A stretch of DNA of 64,000 bases from the NCBI RefSeq assembly GCF_020911945.1, contig NZ_CP087135.1, positions 3,197,501-3,261,500 of the forward strand, in the 5' to 3' direction. The stretch is from Flavobacterium galactosidilyticum. GTDB taxonomy: Bacteria > Bacteroidota > Bacteroidia > Flavobacteriales > Flavobacteriaceae. The notes under the pieces are model-generated. The model worked only from the letters and a program-made list of their open reading frames with translations. It was not told where the DNA came from and did not search any database. Shown here piece by piece: positions 10,627-19,269 of this stretch (positions are counted from its first letter, which is position 1; the number at the start of each line of letters is the position of its first letter). Both the position numbers and the translations under genes were made by a program.

Positions 10627-10848
10627 ATGTATTGGACATTAGAATTAGCATCCTACCTGAGCGATGCCCCGTGGCCTGCTAACAAAGACGAACTTATTGA
10701 CTACGCTATTAGAGCAGGAGCTCCATTAGAAGTAGTAGAAAACCTTCAATCTATAGAGGATGAAGGCGAGATATATGAATCAATGGAAGAAATATGGCCA
10801 GATTATCCTACTGACGAAGATTATCTTTGGAATGAGGATGAATATTAA
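10627..10848 (+). CDS. DUF2795 family small protein
   Basis: A 73-residue acidic protein (many Glu/Asp, C-terminal DEDYLWNEDEY). The sequence from MYWTLELASYLSDAPWPANK onward fits the DUF2795 family, small proteins common next to core genes in Bacteroidota. The function is unknown. It has its own consensus promoter and hairpin terminator, so it is a monocistronic unit placed just before secA. No catalytic motif or signal peptide is present. Confidence 0.85.
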   Translation: MYWTLELASYLSDAPWPANKDELIDYAIRAGAPLEVVENLQSIEDEGEIYESMEEIWPDYPTDEDYLWNEDEY

Positions 10849-10856
10849 AAGGTAAA

Positions 10857-10891
10857 CCAATAAAAAAGTCTCTAAAGAGGCTTTTTTTTGG
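10857..10891 (+). terminator. Terminator of the DUF2795 gene
   Basis: Stem AAAGTCTCT paired with AGAGGCTTT (one G-U pair), followed by a run of eight T residues. Confidence 0.85.
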
Positions 10892-10933
10892 TTTTAATTA
10901 ATAGAATTACACAATTAGAAATAAAATCATATC

Positions 10934-13900
10934 ATGAGTTTCATAAATAGCATTATTAAAGTCTTTGTTGGTGATAAATCACAGAAAGATGTAAAAGCAT
11001 TACAACCTTATCTTAACAAAATTAAAACTTTTGAAAAGCCTTTAATGTCATTAACCAATGACGAACTTAGAGGACGTACTGCATTTTTCAAAGAAAAAAT
11101 AAAACAAGATCGTTCTGAAAAAGATGCGAAAATTGCTGCCTTGAAGAAGGAAGTAGAAAGTATTCTTGACATTGACAAAAGAGAAGATATTTATATCGCT
11201 ATTGATGCTCTAGAAAAAGAAGCTTATGATATTTCTGAAAAAACGTTGATGGACATTCTTCCTGAAGCATTTGCTGTAGTTAAAGAAACAGCAAGACGTT
11301 TTAAAGACAATTCACAAATTGTAGTTACGGCAACTCCTAAAGACCGTGAATTATCAGCTTCAAAAACTTATATTACTTTAGATGGAGACAACTCAGTTTG
11401 GAGTAATACGTGGAGTGCTGCAGGTAAAGAAATCACTTGGGACATGATTCACTATGACGTACAATTAATTGGCGGAATGGTGCTTCACGAAGGAAAAGTA
11501 GCAGAGATGCAAACTGGTGAGGGAAAAACATTAGTAGCAACTTTACCACTTTACTTAAATGCTTTGACTGGAAACGGAGTGCATTTAGTTACTGTGAATG
11601 ACTATTTAGCAAAACGTGATAGTACTTGGAAAGCACCTTTGTTCGAATTCCATGGTATGACCGTTGAATGTATCGATAATTACCAACCTAATTCAGACGA
11701 AAGAAGAAAAGCATATGATGCTGATATTACTTACGGAACGAATAACGAATTTGGTTTTGACTACTTAAGAGATAATATGGCGCATTCGCCAAATGATTTA
11801 GTTCAAAGAAAACATAACTATGCTATTGTTGATGAGGTCGATTCAGTATTAATTGATGATGCTAGAACACCATTAATTATTTCTGGACCAGTTCCGCAGG
11901 GAGATCGTCATGAATTTATCGAAATGAAACCAAAAATCGAAAACCTAGTAGCGCTGCAACGTCAACTAGCAAACGGTTTTTTAACTGAAGCAAAAAAATT
12001 AATAAAAGAAGGAAACACTAAAGATGGTGGTTTCCAATTACTAAGAGCTTACAGAGCATTGCCAAAAAACAAAGCTTTAATTAAGTTTTTAAGTGAAGAA
12101 GGAATTAAACAATTGCTTCAAAAAACTGAAAACCAATACATGCAGGATAACAAAAGAGAAATGCACAAGATTGATGAGGCATTGTATTTTGTTATCGAAG
12201 AAAAAAATAATCAAGTAGAATTATCTGACAACGGTATCATGTACCTTTCTGGAGATACTGATGCTGATTTCTTCGTACTTCCAGATATTGGAACAGAAAT
12301 CGCTACTATTGAAAAGAAAAATTTAGATAAAGACACTGAAGCAGAAGAGAAAGAAAAATTATTCCAAGATTTTGGAGTAAAAAGTGAGCGCATCCATACA
12401 TTGACACAGCTTTTGAAAGCCTACACTTTGTTTGAAAAAGATGTTGAATATGTAATCATGGAAAACAAAATCATGATTGTAGATGAGCAAACAGGTCGTA
12501 TTATGGATGGTCGTCGTTATTCTGACGGACTACACCAAGCGATTGAAGCTAAAGAAAATGTAAAAATCGAAGCGGCTACTCAAACATTTGCAACAGTTAC
12601 TTTACAAAACTACTTTAGAATGTACAACAAACTAGGTGGAATGACAGGAACTGCTGTTACCGAAGCTGGTGAGTTATGGACTATATACAAATTAGATGTT
12701 GTAGAAATTCCTACTAACAGACCAATGGCACGATTAGATAAAGAGGATTTTATTTATAAAACTACTCGTGAAAAATTCAACGCCGTTATTGAAGATGTAA
12801 CCGAATTGTCTAAAGCAGGAAGACCAGTACTTATAGGAACAACTTCGGTAGAGATTTCAGAATTATTGAGCCGAATGTTGAAAATGAGAGGCGTTACACA
12901 CAATGTCTTGAATGCAAAAATGCACAAACAAGAAGCACAAATTGTTGAAGAAGCTGGTAAACCAGGAGTAGTTACTATTGCAACAAACATGGCTGGTCGT
13001 GGTACCGATATTAAATTATCTGCTGAAGTAAAAGCAGCTGGTGGATTAGCTATTGTAGGTACAGAACGTCATGACTCTCGTCGTGTTGACCGTCAATTAC
13101 GAGGTCGTGCAGGACGTCAAGGAGATCCAGGAAGCTCACAGTTTTACGTTTCTCTTGAAGACAACTTAATGCGTTTGTTTGGTTCTGAAAGAGTAGCCAA
13201 AGTAATGGACAGAATGGGATTGCAAGAAGGAGAAGTGATTCAACACTCGATGATGACAAAATCTATCGAGCGCGCGCAGAAAAAAGTAGAGGAAAATAAC
13301 TTTGGTGTTCGTAAGCGTTTATTAGAATACGATGATGTTATGAATGCGCAACGTGAAGTAATTTACAAACGTCGTCGTCATGCTTTGTTTGGAGAGCGTT
13401 TGAAACTGGATATTGCTAATATGCTTTATGATACTTGCGAAGTAATTATCGCAAATAATAAAGTTGCAAATGATTTCAAAAACTTCGAATTTGAATTGAT
13501 TCGTTATTTCTCTATCACTTCACCAGTTACTGAAAGTGAATTCAATAAGCTGAACGAAATCGAATTAACTGGAAAAGTATATAAAGCGACATTAGAATAT
13601 TACACAGAGAAAACGGCACGAAGCGCGAGAGAAGCGTTCCCAATTATTAAAAGTGTTTACGAAGATCAAAACAACCAATTTGAGCGTATTGTAGTTCCGT
13701 TTACAGATGGAATCAAATCGTTGAATGTGGTTACTGATTTGAAAATAGCTTATGATACTCAAGGAGCCCAATTAGTTGCTGATTTCGAGAAAAACATAAC
13801 ATTAGCAATCGTTGATGAAGCTTGGAAAAAACACTTGCGCAAAATGGACGAATTGAAACAATCTGTTCAATTAGCCGTTCACGAACAAAAAGATCCGTTA

Positions 13901-14275
13901 CTTATTTACAAATTAGAAGCATTTAATTTGTTTAGAAGTATGATTGACAGTGTAAATAAAGAAGTAATTTCATTCTTGTTCAAAGGAGATTTACCAGCAC
14001 AAGAAAATCAAAGAATTCAAGAAGCAATTGACGTTGCGCCAAGAGAAGACTACGAACTAAATAAGGACGAAATTCCTAGTAGTGAGGAAGCTAATCGCGA
14101 AGCGGGACAAACACAACCACGCCAAGTGACTGAAACGATCACGAGAGATATGCCAAAAATCAATCGTAATGATAACGTAACCGTTCAAAACGTGGCTAAC
14201 GGACAAATACAAGAAATGAAATACAAAAAAGCCGAAAGCTTAATCGCTTCAGGACAATGGGTTATTGTTAAATAA
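10934..14275 (+). CDS. secA: Preprotein translocase ATPase SecA
   Basis: The motor that drives unfolded preproteins through SecYEG at the inner membrane. It has 1113 residues against about 900 in E. coli. Walker A MQTGEGKT lies at about 192-199, roughly 90 residues later than in E. coli because of an insertion between about 55 and 170. DEAD-like IVDEVDSVLIDDARTPLIISGP follows, then a second insertion with helical content (about 330-420), NMAGRGTDIKL and RQLRGRAGRQGDPG. The C-terminus ends in QWVIVK without the Cys-rich SecB/zinc tail. Such insertions are usual in Bacteroidota SecA. The ORF is intact and monocistronic. Confidence 0.97.
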   Translation: MSFINSIIKVFVGDKSQKDVKALQPYLNKIKTFEKPLMSLTNDELRGRTAFFKEKIKQDRSEKDAKIAALKKEVESILDIDKREDIYIAIDALEKEAYDISEKTLMDILPEAFAVVKETARRFKDNSQIVVTATPKDRELSASKTYITLDGDNSVWSNTWSAAGKEITWDMIHYDVQLIGGMVLHEGKVAEMQTGEGKTLVATLPLYLNALTGNGVHLVTVNDYLAKRDSTWKAPLFEFHGMTVECIDNYQPNSDERRKAYDADITYGTNNEFGFDYLRDNMAHSPNDLVQRKHNYAIVDEVDSVLIDDARTPLIISGPVPQGDRHEFIEMKPKIENLVALQRQLANGFLTEAKKLIKEGNTKDGGFQLLRAYRALPKNKALIKFLSEEGIKQLLQKTENQYMQDNKREMHKIDEALYFVIEEKNNQVELSDNGIMYLSGDTDADFFVLPDIGTEIATIEKKNLDKDTEAEEKEKLFQDFGVKSERIHTLTQLLKAYTLFEKDVEYVIMENKIMIVDEQTGRIMDGRRYSDGLHQAIEAKENVKIEAATQTFATVTLQNYFRMYNKLGGMTGTAVTEAGELWTIYKLDVVEIPTNRPMARLDKEDFIYKTTREKFNAVIEDVTELSKAGRPVLIGTTSVEISELLSRMLKMRGVTHNVLNAKMHKQEAQIVEEAGKPGVVTIATNMAGRGTDIKLSAEVKAAGGLAIVGTERHDSRRVDRQLRGRAGRQGDPGSSQFYVSLEDNLMRLFGSERVAKVMDRMGLQEGEVIQHSMMTKSIERAQKKVEENNFGVRKRLLEYDDVMNAQREVIYKRRRHALFGERLKLDIANMLYDTCEVIIANNKVANDFKNFEFELIRYFSITSPVTESEFNKLNEIELTGKVYKATLEYYTEKTARSAREAFPIIKSVYEDQNNQFERIVVPFTDGIKSLNVVTDLKIAYDTQGAQLVADFEKNITLAIVDEAWKKHLRKMDELKQSVQLAVHEQKDPLLIYKLEAFNLFRSMIDSVNKEVISFLFKGDLPAQENQRIQEAIDVAPREDYELNKDEIPSSEEANREAGQTQPRQVTETITRDMPKINRNDNVTVQNVANGQIQEMKYKKAESLIASGQWVIVK

Positions 14276-14305
14276 TAACCGTTTTATTTTTTCAATAATT
14301 AAATT

Positions 14306-14339
14306 TCCCAATTACTTTTTTGTAGTTGGGATTTTTTTT
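14306..14339 (+). terminator. Terminator of secA
   Basis: Stem TCCCAATTAC paired with GTAGTTGGGA (one wobble pair) around TTTTTT, followed by eight T residues. Confidence 0.88.
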
Positions 14340-14433
14340 GCGCTCATTTTCAGGAGCAATTAGCATAATCCATTATATGGGCATACTAAATTAGCCATAA
14401 CATAAAGTTAAGAAGTAATATTAATGTTAATCT

Positions 14434-14710
14434 ATGGAACAAGTCCACAAAATTTATGAGAAAGCTTTTAAAGAGAGCTGTCCAATTGAGTTACTATAAA
14501 AAAAACATATAAGAACTTAACAGAAAACTAGGCATTACAGCTCCACAGTTATATAAATAGCGTAAATAGTCCGAGGACTTTGGAGCAGTACGTTTCCTGG
14601 AAAATAAAATTTGAAACAAAAAAAGTATATCATTGATTTATGGAAACAAGCTTAATTCTAAAGAGCAAATTGAAACTGTAAATCTCTGAATAAATTGAAG
14701 TTTGGCACAA
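14434..14710 (+). pseudogene. Decayed IS3-family OrfA (transposase HTH subunit)
   Basis: Conceptual translation gives YEKAFKE, then after a frameshift RAVQLSYYKKNI-stop-ELNRKLGITAPQLYK-stop-RK-stop-SEDFGAVRF, and further on SKEQIET. This matches the N-terminal helix-turn-helix protein of IS3-type elements (pattern ELARELGITAPQLYKWRKEY..FG.GSF). Two of the stops fall where the family has Trp or a charged residue. No OrfB and no terminal repeats could be found near it, so it is an old relic. It lies in a 550-base stretch without intact genes. Confidence 0.75.
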
Positions 14711-14835
14711 TAAAAAAAGAAGGAGAAAAAGGTATACTGCTCTGAATACGAAACTAATTAATATTTTGATAATCAATTAATTGCAAAAATACAACTTAAC
14801 TTAATATATAGTTTTCGTTTGGATATCCAGATATA

Positions 14836-14875
14836 AAAAGAGGCTATTTCATAAATTTTTAATAGCCTCTTTTTA
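14836..14875. terminator. Bidirectional hairpin terminator
   Basis: Stem AAAAAGAGGCTATT paired with AATAGCCTCTTTTT around a 12-base loop. It lies 21 bases past the end of the OmpA-like remnant and presumably served that gene on the minus strand. Confidence 0.85.
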
Positions 14876-14895
14876 CAATTTCCAGTGACCAAATC

Positions 14896-15489
14896 CTATT
14901 GTATGGACACAATGATAAACTCACTGCGTCGGTTTGATTGGTGCTCTTCTTCAGTACAGGCGACACCATCTGCACATTTATTGACCAATTGATATTCACC
15001 ATACCCTTTTGCTGATAAGCGAGAGCCCTTAATTCCATTTTTAATCAACCAAGATTTACTAGAAATTGCTCTTCTTTCTGATAAGCGCTCATTATATTCA
15101 GCAGTATTCCTACTATCTGTATGCGAACGAATATCTATTTTAATGGTTGGATTTTGCAGCATTACATCTAAAATTTTAGACAATTCTAAAGCTGCATCCG
15201 GACGAATATCTGATTTATTTAAATCAAAATAGATCGTTTTTATGCCAAATGCTTTTGCAATATCGTCTCCAATTGTTACTTTTTTCAAGGTTTTTTCTAT
15301 TGTTATCGGAACAAAGGTTTTACCGGTATAATTTACAATTATGGTCGGAATTTCATCTTTATTGTATTCTTCTTTTTCAGTTTTGATGTAATATTTAGTA
15401 TCACAATCTACCGCTCCAAAATCAAATTCACCTTTATCATTTGTGGCAGTCGTTTGTAACAATTCATAACTACTAGATAATTCATATAT
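14896..15489 (-). pseudogene. 5'-truncated OmpA-family outer-membrane protein gene
   Basis: The minus frame encodes the end of a carboxypeptidase-regulatory-like beta domain (TTATNDKGEFDFGAVDCDTKYYI). A complete C-terminal OmpA peptidoglycan-binding domain follows (IYFDLNKSDIRPDAALELSKI, IDIRSHTDSRNTAEYNERLSERRA). In full-length flavobacterial relatives this is the last third of a protein of about 600 residues that starts with a signal peptide. Here the frame meets a stop at 15490-15492, with no ATG in between (only a TTG at 15462) and no signal peptide. The fragment is well preserved, so the truncation may be recent, but export is not possible as read. Confidence 0.75.
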
Positions 15490-16089
15490 TCAAAAGAAAA
15501 TTAGATTCAAATTTAAATCTAAAATTTAAACAAAAAAGCATATTTTGAAGGTATTGATAAGTAAATACTAGTTGGGCAATTTTATCTGATAATTACAATC
15601 GAACAAAAACACACTTAATATCAGTGGAAGATTTACCATTCTAAATAAAAAAAGCGATCTCACCTGAGCCCTCTGTCAAAATTGCGAATTTTGCAATAAA
15701 TTCACTTTTAGGTTTCTTAATAAATTTTATCTTAGCCTAAAGAACGAGGTTGCGAAGCTCAAATGCCGACAAACGTTCAGGCCAGCGGATACAAAACCAA
15801 TTAAAAAAAATACGAGATGAGATTGCCTAGGTCCTCATAATAGCCTAGTGCAATTCTTTTTTTTTTTAAAACCGTGTGAACTAAAAAAAAATCAGTACGA
15901 GCGTATTTCAAAATGACAATTGGTTACTTGTATCCATCATACTGCACAAAAGTGGAGTAGAAAAATAAAACCAAAGAAGAATTGCTTCAAGTGAGTACTT
16001 GGTCAAAGAGCGTAAAATGAAAAATATTGAGAGCTACTTAGCTTTAAATTCTCTAATATTAGAGTAAAACTATCTTAAAATTAAAACAA
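15490..16089. other. Gene-free decayed stretch with an orphan terminator
   Basis: No intact ORF in 600 bases. The missing 5' part of the OmpA-like gene is not recognisable here. A phrase at about 15940-15960 (ACTGCACAAAAGTGGAGTAG) faintly resembles IS3/IS150-type terminal repeats, at low confidence. The only firm structure is the hairpin listed at 15822-15871. Confidence 0.5.
15822..15871 (+). terminator. Orphan hairpin with long T-tract
   Basis: TTGCCTAGG pairs with CCTAGTGCAA (one bulge) and is followed within two bases by a run of about twelve T residues. On the plus strand this is a textbook intrinsic terminator, but no plus-strand gene precedes it for over a kilobase. It either ended a lost gene or ends a small untranslated RNA. 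Confidence 0.6.
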
Positions 16090-16611
16090 ATGATTAATAA
16101 AAATAGCATTACAATTCACAGCGATTTACTCCTTGCAAAAGAACATCTTTACGAAATCTGTAATTTTGAGTGGACGAATCTGCAAAAGGATAAAGAAAGC
16201 GCAGAATATGGAGCTCATTCTTTTCAAGTAAATAATCAATCTGTATTATTTCGTTCTGCTAAAATCACTCCAACTAAAATAGGACAATTTGTAACTTTAT
16301 GGAAGAGAATTGACAATGGCCCAATTCAACCTTTCGATGTTTCTGACGGCATTAATCTATTTATTATTAGCACTAGAAAAGACAATCGTCTTGGACAATT
16401 TATTTTCCCAAAATCAGTCCTTCATGATAAAGGGATTATTTCAACAAATAACATAGGAGGAAAACGAGCAATTCGCGTCTATCCGCCTTGGGATGAAACT
16501 CTAAATAAGCAAGCTCAAAAAACGCAACAATGGCAATTGGATTATTTTTTAGAAATTCCGATAGACAAACCAATCGACAAGGAACGCGCAAAAATGCTAT
16601 ATGATTTATAG
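16090..16611 (+). CDS. mepB: MepB family protein
   Basis: A 173-residue cytoplasmic protein matching the MepB family (named from the mepRAB locus of Staphylococcus aureus, where mepA is a multidrug efflux pump and mepB has no established function). Recognisable family blocks are SAEYGAHSFQVNNQSVLFRSAKITPTKIGQFVTLW, IISTRKDNRLGQFIFPKSVL and GGKRAIRVYPPWD. No mepA or mepR is nearby, so the drug-resistance context does not carry over. The last 6 bases overlap the end of the convergent trmH gene. It lies at the edge of a decayed strip and may be accessory. Confidence 0.8.
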   Translation: MINKNSITIHSDLLLAKEHLYEICNFEWTNLQKDKESAEYGAHSFQVNNQSVLFRSAKITPTKIGQFVTLWKRIDNGPIQPFDVSDGINLFIISTRKDNRLGQFIFPKSVLHDKGIISTNNIGGKRAIRVYPPWDETLNKQAQKTQQWQLDYFLEIPIDKPIDKERAKMLYDL

Positions 16612-17277
16612 AACTAATTTAGGATTATCCAAAAAATAACGCTCTTCGATTCTTTTGATATCTTTGATAGACTTTTTAGCCCAATCTAATCTTTTTTCTA
16701 AAATTTCATCTTTGGATAAATGCCAATCAATATTGGAATTGCGCAATCGATTCGTCAAGTTTTGAATAAGAATTGCAGCAGAAACGGAAATATTCAAACT
16801 TTCGGTAAAACCGACCATTGGGATTTTTAGAAAACCATCAGCACGATTCATAATTTCTTCTGATAAACCGTCTCTTTCAGTTCCAAAAAATAAAGCGCTT
16901 GGTTTACTAATATCAAAATCATCCATCAGGCAATCGCCTTCATGAGGAGTAGTGGCAATGATTTGGTAGCCTTTATCCTTTAAAGTATCTACACAATTCG
17001 TAATACTATCGAAAGCATTAATATCTACCCATTTCTGAGCGCCCATAGCAATTTCCTTATCAATTCTTTTGCCATAACGCTGCTCGATCACATTCAATTC
17101 TTGAATCCCAAAAACTTCACAACTACGCATAACCGCACTGGTATTATGCATCTGGAAAATATCTTCGACAACAATGGTGAAATGCTTGGTTCTATTTTCC
17201 AATACTTTTAGGAATTTTTCTTTACGGTTGTCAGTCAGTATATTTTCAAGAAAATTAAGGTAAGCGGTATCGACCAT
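16606..17277 (-). CDS. trmH: tRNA (Gm18) 2'-O-methyltransferase, SpoU/TrmH family
   Basis: A SPOUT-fold RNA methyltransferase predicted to methylate the ribose of G18 in tRNA with SAM. The knot motifs are visible: NTSAVMRSCEVFGI, FFGTERDGLSEEIM and IPMVGFTESLNISVSAAILIQNL. The C-terminal helix with LDWAKKSI matches TrmH. The frame opens at a TTG (17298), but that codon overlaps a -7 box (TATTTTTG, 17303-17296), so the ATG at 17277 is chosen, giving 223 residues. The TrmH assignment over other SpoU members rests on length and the C-terminal extension. Confidence 0.85.
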   Translation of the reverse strand: MVDTAYLNFLENILTDNRKEKFLKVLENRTKHFTIVVEDIFQMHNTSAVMRSCEVFGIQELNVIEQRYGKRIDKEIAMGAQKWVDINAFDSITNCVDTLKDKGYQIIATTPHEGDCLMDDFDISKPSALFFGTERDGLSEEIMNRADGFLKIPMVGFTESLNISVSAAILIQNLTNRLRNSNIDWHLSKDEILEKRLDWAKKSIKDIKRIEERYFLDNPKLVL

Positions 17278-17295
17278 TTTATATTGTTTTGTTGG

Positions 17296-17303
17296 CAAAA
17301 ATA
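17296..17303 (-). promoter_or_regulatory. -7 box of trmH
   Basis: Minus-strand TATTTTTG matches TAnnTTTG, 19 bases before the ATG. A -33 TTG is not at the standard distance. Confidence 0.5.
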
Positions 17304-17359
17304 CTAAAAAAGACTAGCTTTCATTAACTCAACAAATTAATAAACCGCAAAAAACTATC

Positions 17360-17382
17360 TTAGCCACCAATTCACTAATTTT
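17360..17382. repeat. Left arm of a split palindrome
   Basis: TTAGCCACCAATTCAC and the next seven bases (TAATTTT) are complementary, with one mismatch in 23, to 21977-21999 on the far side of the element. Joined together they would form a long stem with a loop of about 15 bases between trmH and cobB. Similar GCCAC...GTGGC palindromes are common between flavobacterial genes. Confidence 0.75.
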
Positions 17383-17400
17383 ATTTTTTACAATTTGAAA
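17379..17400. other. Putative attL (22-bp direct repeat)
   Basis: The 22 bases ending in TTTTACAATTTGAAA recur at 21958-21979 in the same orientation with a single mismatch (T/A at base 7). The pair brackets the integrase remnant and its cargo, as expected for attL/attR of a tyrosine-recombinase element. It overlaps the loop-proximal end of the split palindrome. Confidence 0.65.
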
Positions 17401-17465
17401 TAATACAATTTCGCCATTTTTAAAATAAATTTTCAGTAAAAATACATCAAAGATTAAAAACAGGT

Positions 17466-17508
17466 AAAACGGTTGTAAATAAAGGATTTACAGCCGTTTT
17501 GTATTTTT
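17466..17508 (+). terminator. Hairpin terminator at the left end of the element
   Basis: Stem AAAACGGTTGTAAAT paired with ATTTACAGCCGTTTT, then GTA and a run of eight T residues on the plus strand. No plus-strand gene lies to its left in the integrated state (trmH runs away from it). In an excised circle it would lie downstream of the element's right-end genes. Confidence 0.75.
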
Positions 17509-17687
17509 TTTGGTAATGAGTTATCGAGCAGTAAAAAGCGAGGTTTTGCAAAAGTAAGGTTACTAAAACGTTACTTTTAAACATTGAGAATAATCGTTTC
17601 AAAATACTGTATTTCAACTTTTTGCCTAGTTTTTCATATTGTTCTGTAGCTCATATAAGTTTAATTTTATCATTAAGAATTGTGAGT

Positions 17688-18861
17688 ATGAGAACGACTA
17701 AAAAATCAACGTTTAAAGTACTGTTCTACCTTAAAAAGAACGCCCCAAAGAAAAACGGAAAAGTTACGGTTATGTGCAGGATTACCGTAAACGGCAAACA
17801 ATCTGCATTCAGCACCAAGTTGGATATTTCCGCAACAAATTGGGATTTGAAGTACGGCAGGGTTTTAGGCAAGAGCCGAGAAGCCCAGGAGGTAAACAGC
17901 AAACTTGACAAAATCCTTCAGGTATTGACGAATGCTATTCTAAAATTCTGAAGAATGAGGGGCTGTAAACAGTGCTAAACTTAAAAACGCCTTTCTCGGT
18001 ATGGAAAGCGGAGAACTTACCTTTTTCAAGTTCTATGAACAGTTCCTTTCCGATTATGAGAAAAAAGTAAACAGCGGACTTCGGGAAAATGGTACACGCA
18101 GTAAATACAAAATACTTCTAAAACACCTGCGCAATTTTGCACTGACAAAATACGGTTACTCTGACTTATCATTCAATGACCTTACATCTGATTTTGTGCA
18201 GGACTTTGATTATTACCCGCGTGACGACCAAAGTTTGACACACAACACTATTTGGCTGTATATGATTGAATTTACCACACTTTGCCGATTAGCAATGAGC
18301 AGAAAGCATCTTGCTTTCAATCCGTTCAGTGAGTATAAGAATACCAAAAAAGACAAAGACAGAGGTTATTTGCTAAGGAATGAATTGGAACAGCTCGTAA
18401 CGTTCAACTGCGAGAAAAAGAAAGACGAATTGGTTAAAGATTCGTTTGTTTTCAGTTGCTTTACAGGGCTTTCTTATTCAGATATGAAAGGTCTAAAAAA
18501 CAGTAATATTCAAGATTTCTTTGACGGTAACCAGTGGATTATTGTACGCAGAAAGAAAACGGCAACATCATCAAACGTGATGCTCTTGGATATTCCAAAA
18601 ATGATTATTGAGAAATATGCAGGGTTCTCAAAGGAGGGAAAGGTATTTCCCGTACCATCAAATACAGTTTGTAATGACAGCCTAAAGCGAATATCCGAAC
18701 AAATCGACTGCTTGAAAGAAAAGAAAGTAACCTTTCATTTGGCTCGTCATACGTTTTGTCTTGCTCGGAGCGATTTCAGTGCAAGTGCAATGGTGTTGAG
18801 TAACTCTTTGTCCACGTATTGTTTTGTCATACGTGCAAAGTGCAAAATGTTGTGTGAGTAA
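17688..18861 (+). pseudogene. Broken tyrosine recombinase (Bacteroidota integrase)
   Basis: The ATG at 17688 opens an Arm-type DNA-binding domain (FKVLFYLKKNAPKKNGKVTVMCRITVNGK). The frame stops at 17951. Reading on with two single-base deletions restored (near 17936 and 17960) continues smoothly (SKILKNEG, then SAKLKNAFLGMESGELTFFKFYEQF). The core domain follows, with CFTGLSYSDMKGLKN (Ser where classical integrases have Arg I, as in IntDOT-like enzymes) and HLARHTF. After that, at about 18756, homology stops: the final conserved block and the nucleophilic Tyr are lost. It therefore cannot mobilise the element. It looks richer in G+C than the cargo downstream. Confidence 0.9.
18748..18830 (-). 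pseudogene. Head fragment of an XRE-type regulator gene
   Basis: The minus strand from the ATG at 18830 reads MTKQYVDKELLNTIALALKS, then LRARQNV and a stop at the junction with the integrase. This looks like the first helices of an XRE helix-turn-helix regulator (pattern LALRLKELREEKGLTQ). The rest is missing. The fragment faces the truncated integrase, which suggests one internal deletion removed the 3' ends of two facing genes. Assignment rests on only 27 residues. Confidence 0.45.
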
Positions 18862-18889
18862 ATAATTACATATTTGCCATTTTAATTTA

Positions 18890-18897
18890 TATATTTG
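18890..18897 (+). promoter_or_regulatory. Probable -7 box of the cargo operon
   Basis: TATATTTG is an exact TAnnTTTG match 66 bases before the first cargo gene. No TTG lies at the standard distance. Confidence 0.45.
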
Positions 18898-18962
18898 AGG
18901 GTATTAAAAAACGGGCAAGGCGAAAACCAAATAGAGTAGGCAAAATAAAAAACTATAAAACT

Positions 18963-19265
18963 ATGAACATATTAAAAATTGTAAACGGTAAGTTAGAATT
19001 AAGAAAATCAAATGGTTCACTAATTCGGATTATACAAACATCAGGTGTTGTAAATGCCGACATTAAAAATGACGGCAGTTTGATTGTTATAACTAACGAT
19101 AAAGGACAAGTTATTTTGCGGAAAGAAAATGCTGCTTTAGTTCGCACTATCTCTACAAGTAATAATACTAATGCAAAATTTAACGGAAACGATATCTTAT
19201 TAACAAAAAGCAATGGTAAATTAGAAGTGAGAAAAGAAAACGGAAGTTTAATAAGAACAATGTAA
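18963..19265 (+). CDS. Small beta-repeat protein, first gene of cargo operon
   Basis: A 100-residue protein made of about two and a half repeats of 37-39 residues. The repeat core is NGKLELRKSNGSLIRI (8-23), KGQVILRKENAALVRT (47-62) and NGKLEVRKENGSLIRT (84-99). Between cores come short strands such as NDGSLIVIT and GNDILLTKS. Alternating hydrophobic residues predict beta-hairpins, like blades of a small propeller or roll. There is no signal peptide, Cys or catalytic motif. The nuclease gene starts 4 bases after its stop, so the two are probably translated together; a binding or regulatory role towards the nuclease is inferred. I do not recognise a named family. Confidence 0.75.
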   Translation: MNILKIVNGKLELRKSNGSLIRIIQTSGVVNADIKNDGSLIVITNDKGQVILRKENAALVRTISTSNNTNAKFNGNDILLTKSNGKLEVRKENGSLIRTM

Positions 19266-19269
19266 ATAT

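Noticed and set aside
16090..16611. mepB as part of a drug-efflux locus
   Set aside because: Neither mepA nor mepR is nearby; the name reflects family only.
17622..17687. Upstream extension of the integrase start
   Set aside because: The extra residues do not match the Arm domain; the family N-terminus starts at the ATG at 17688.
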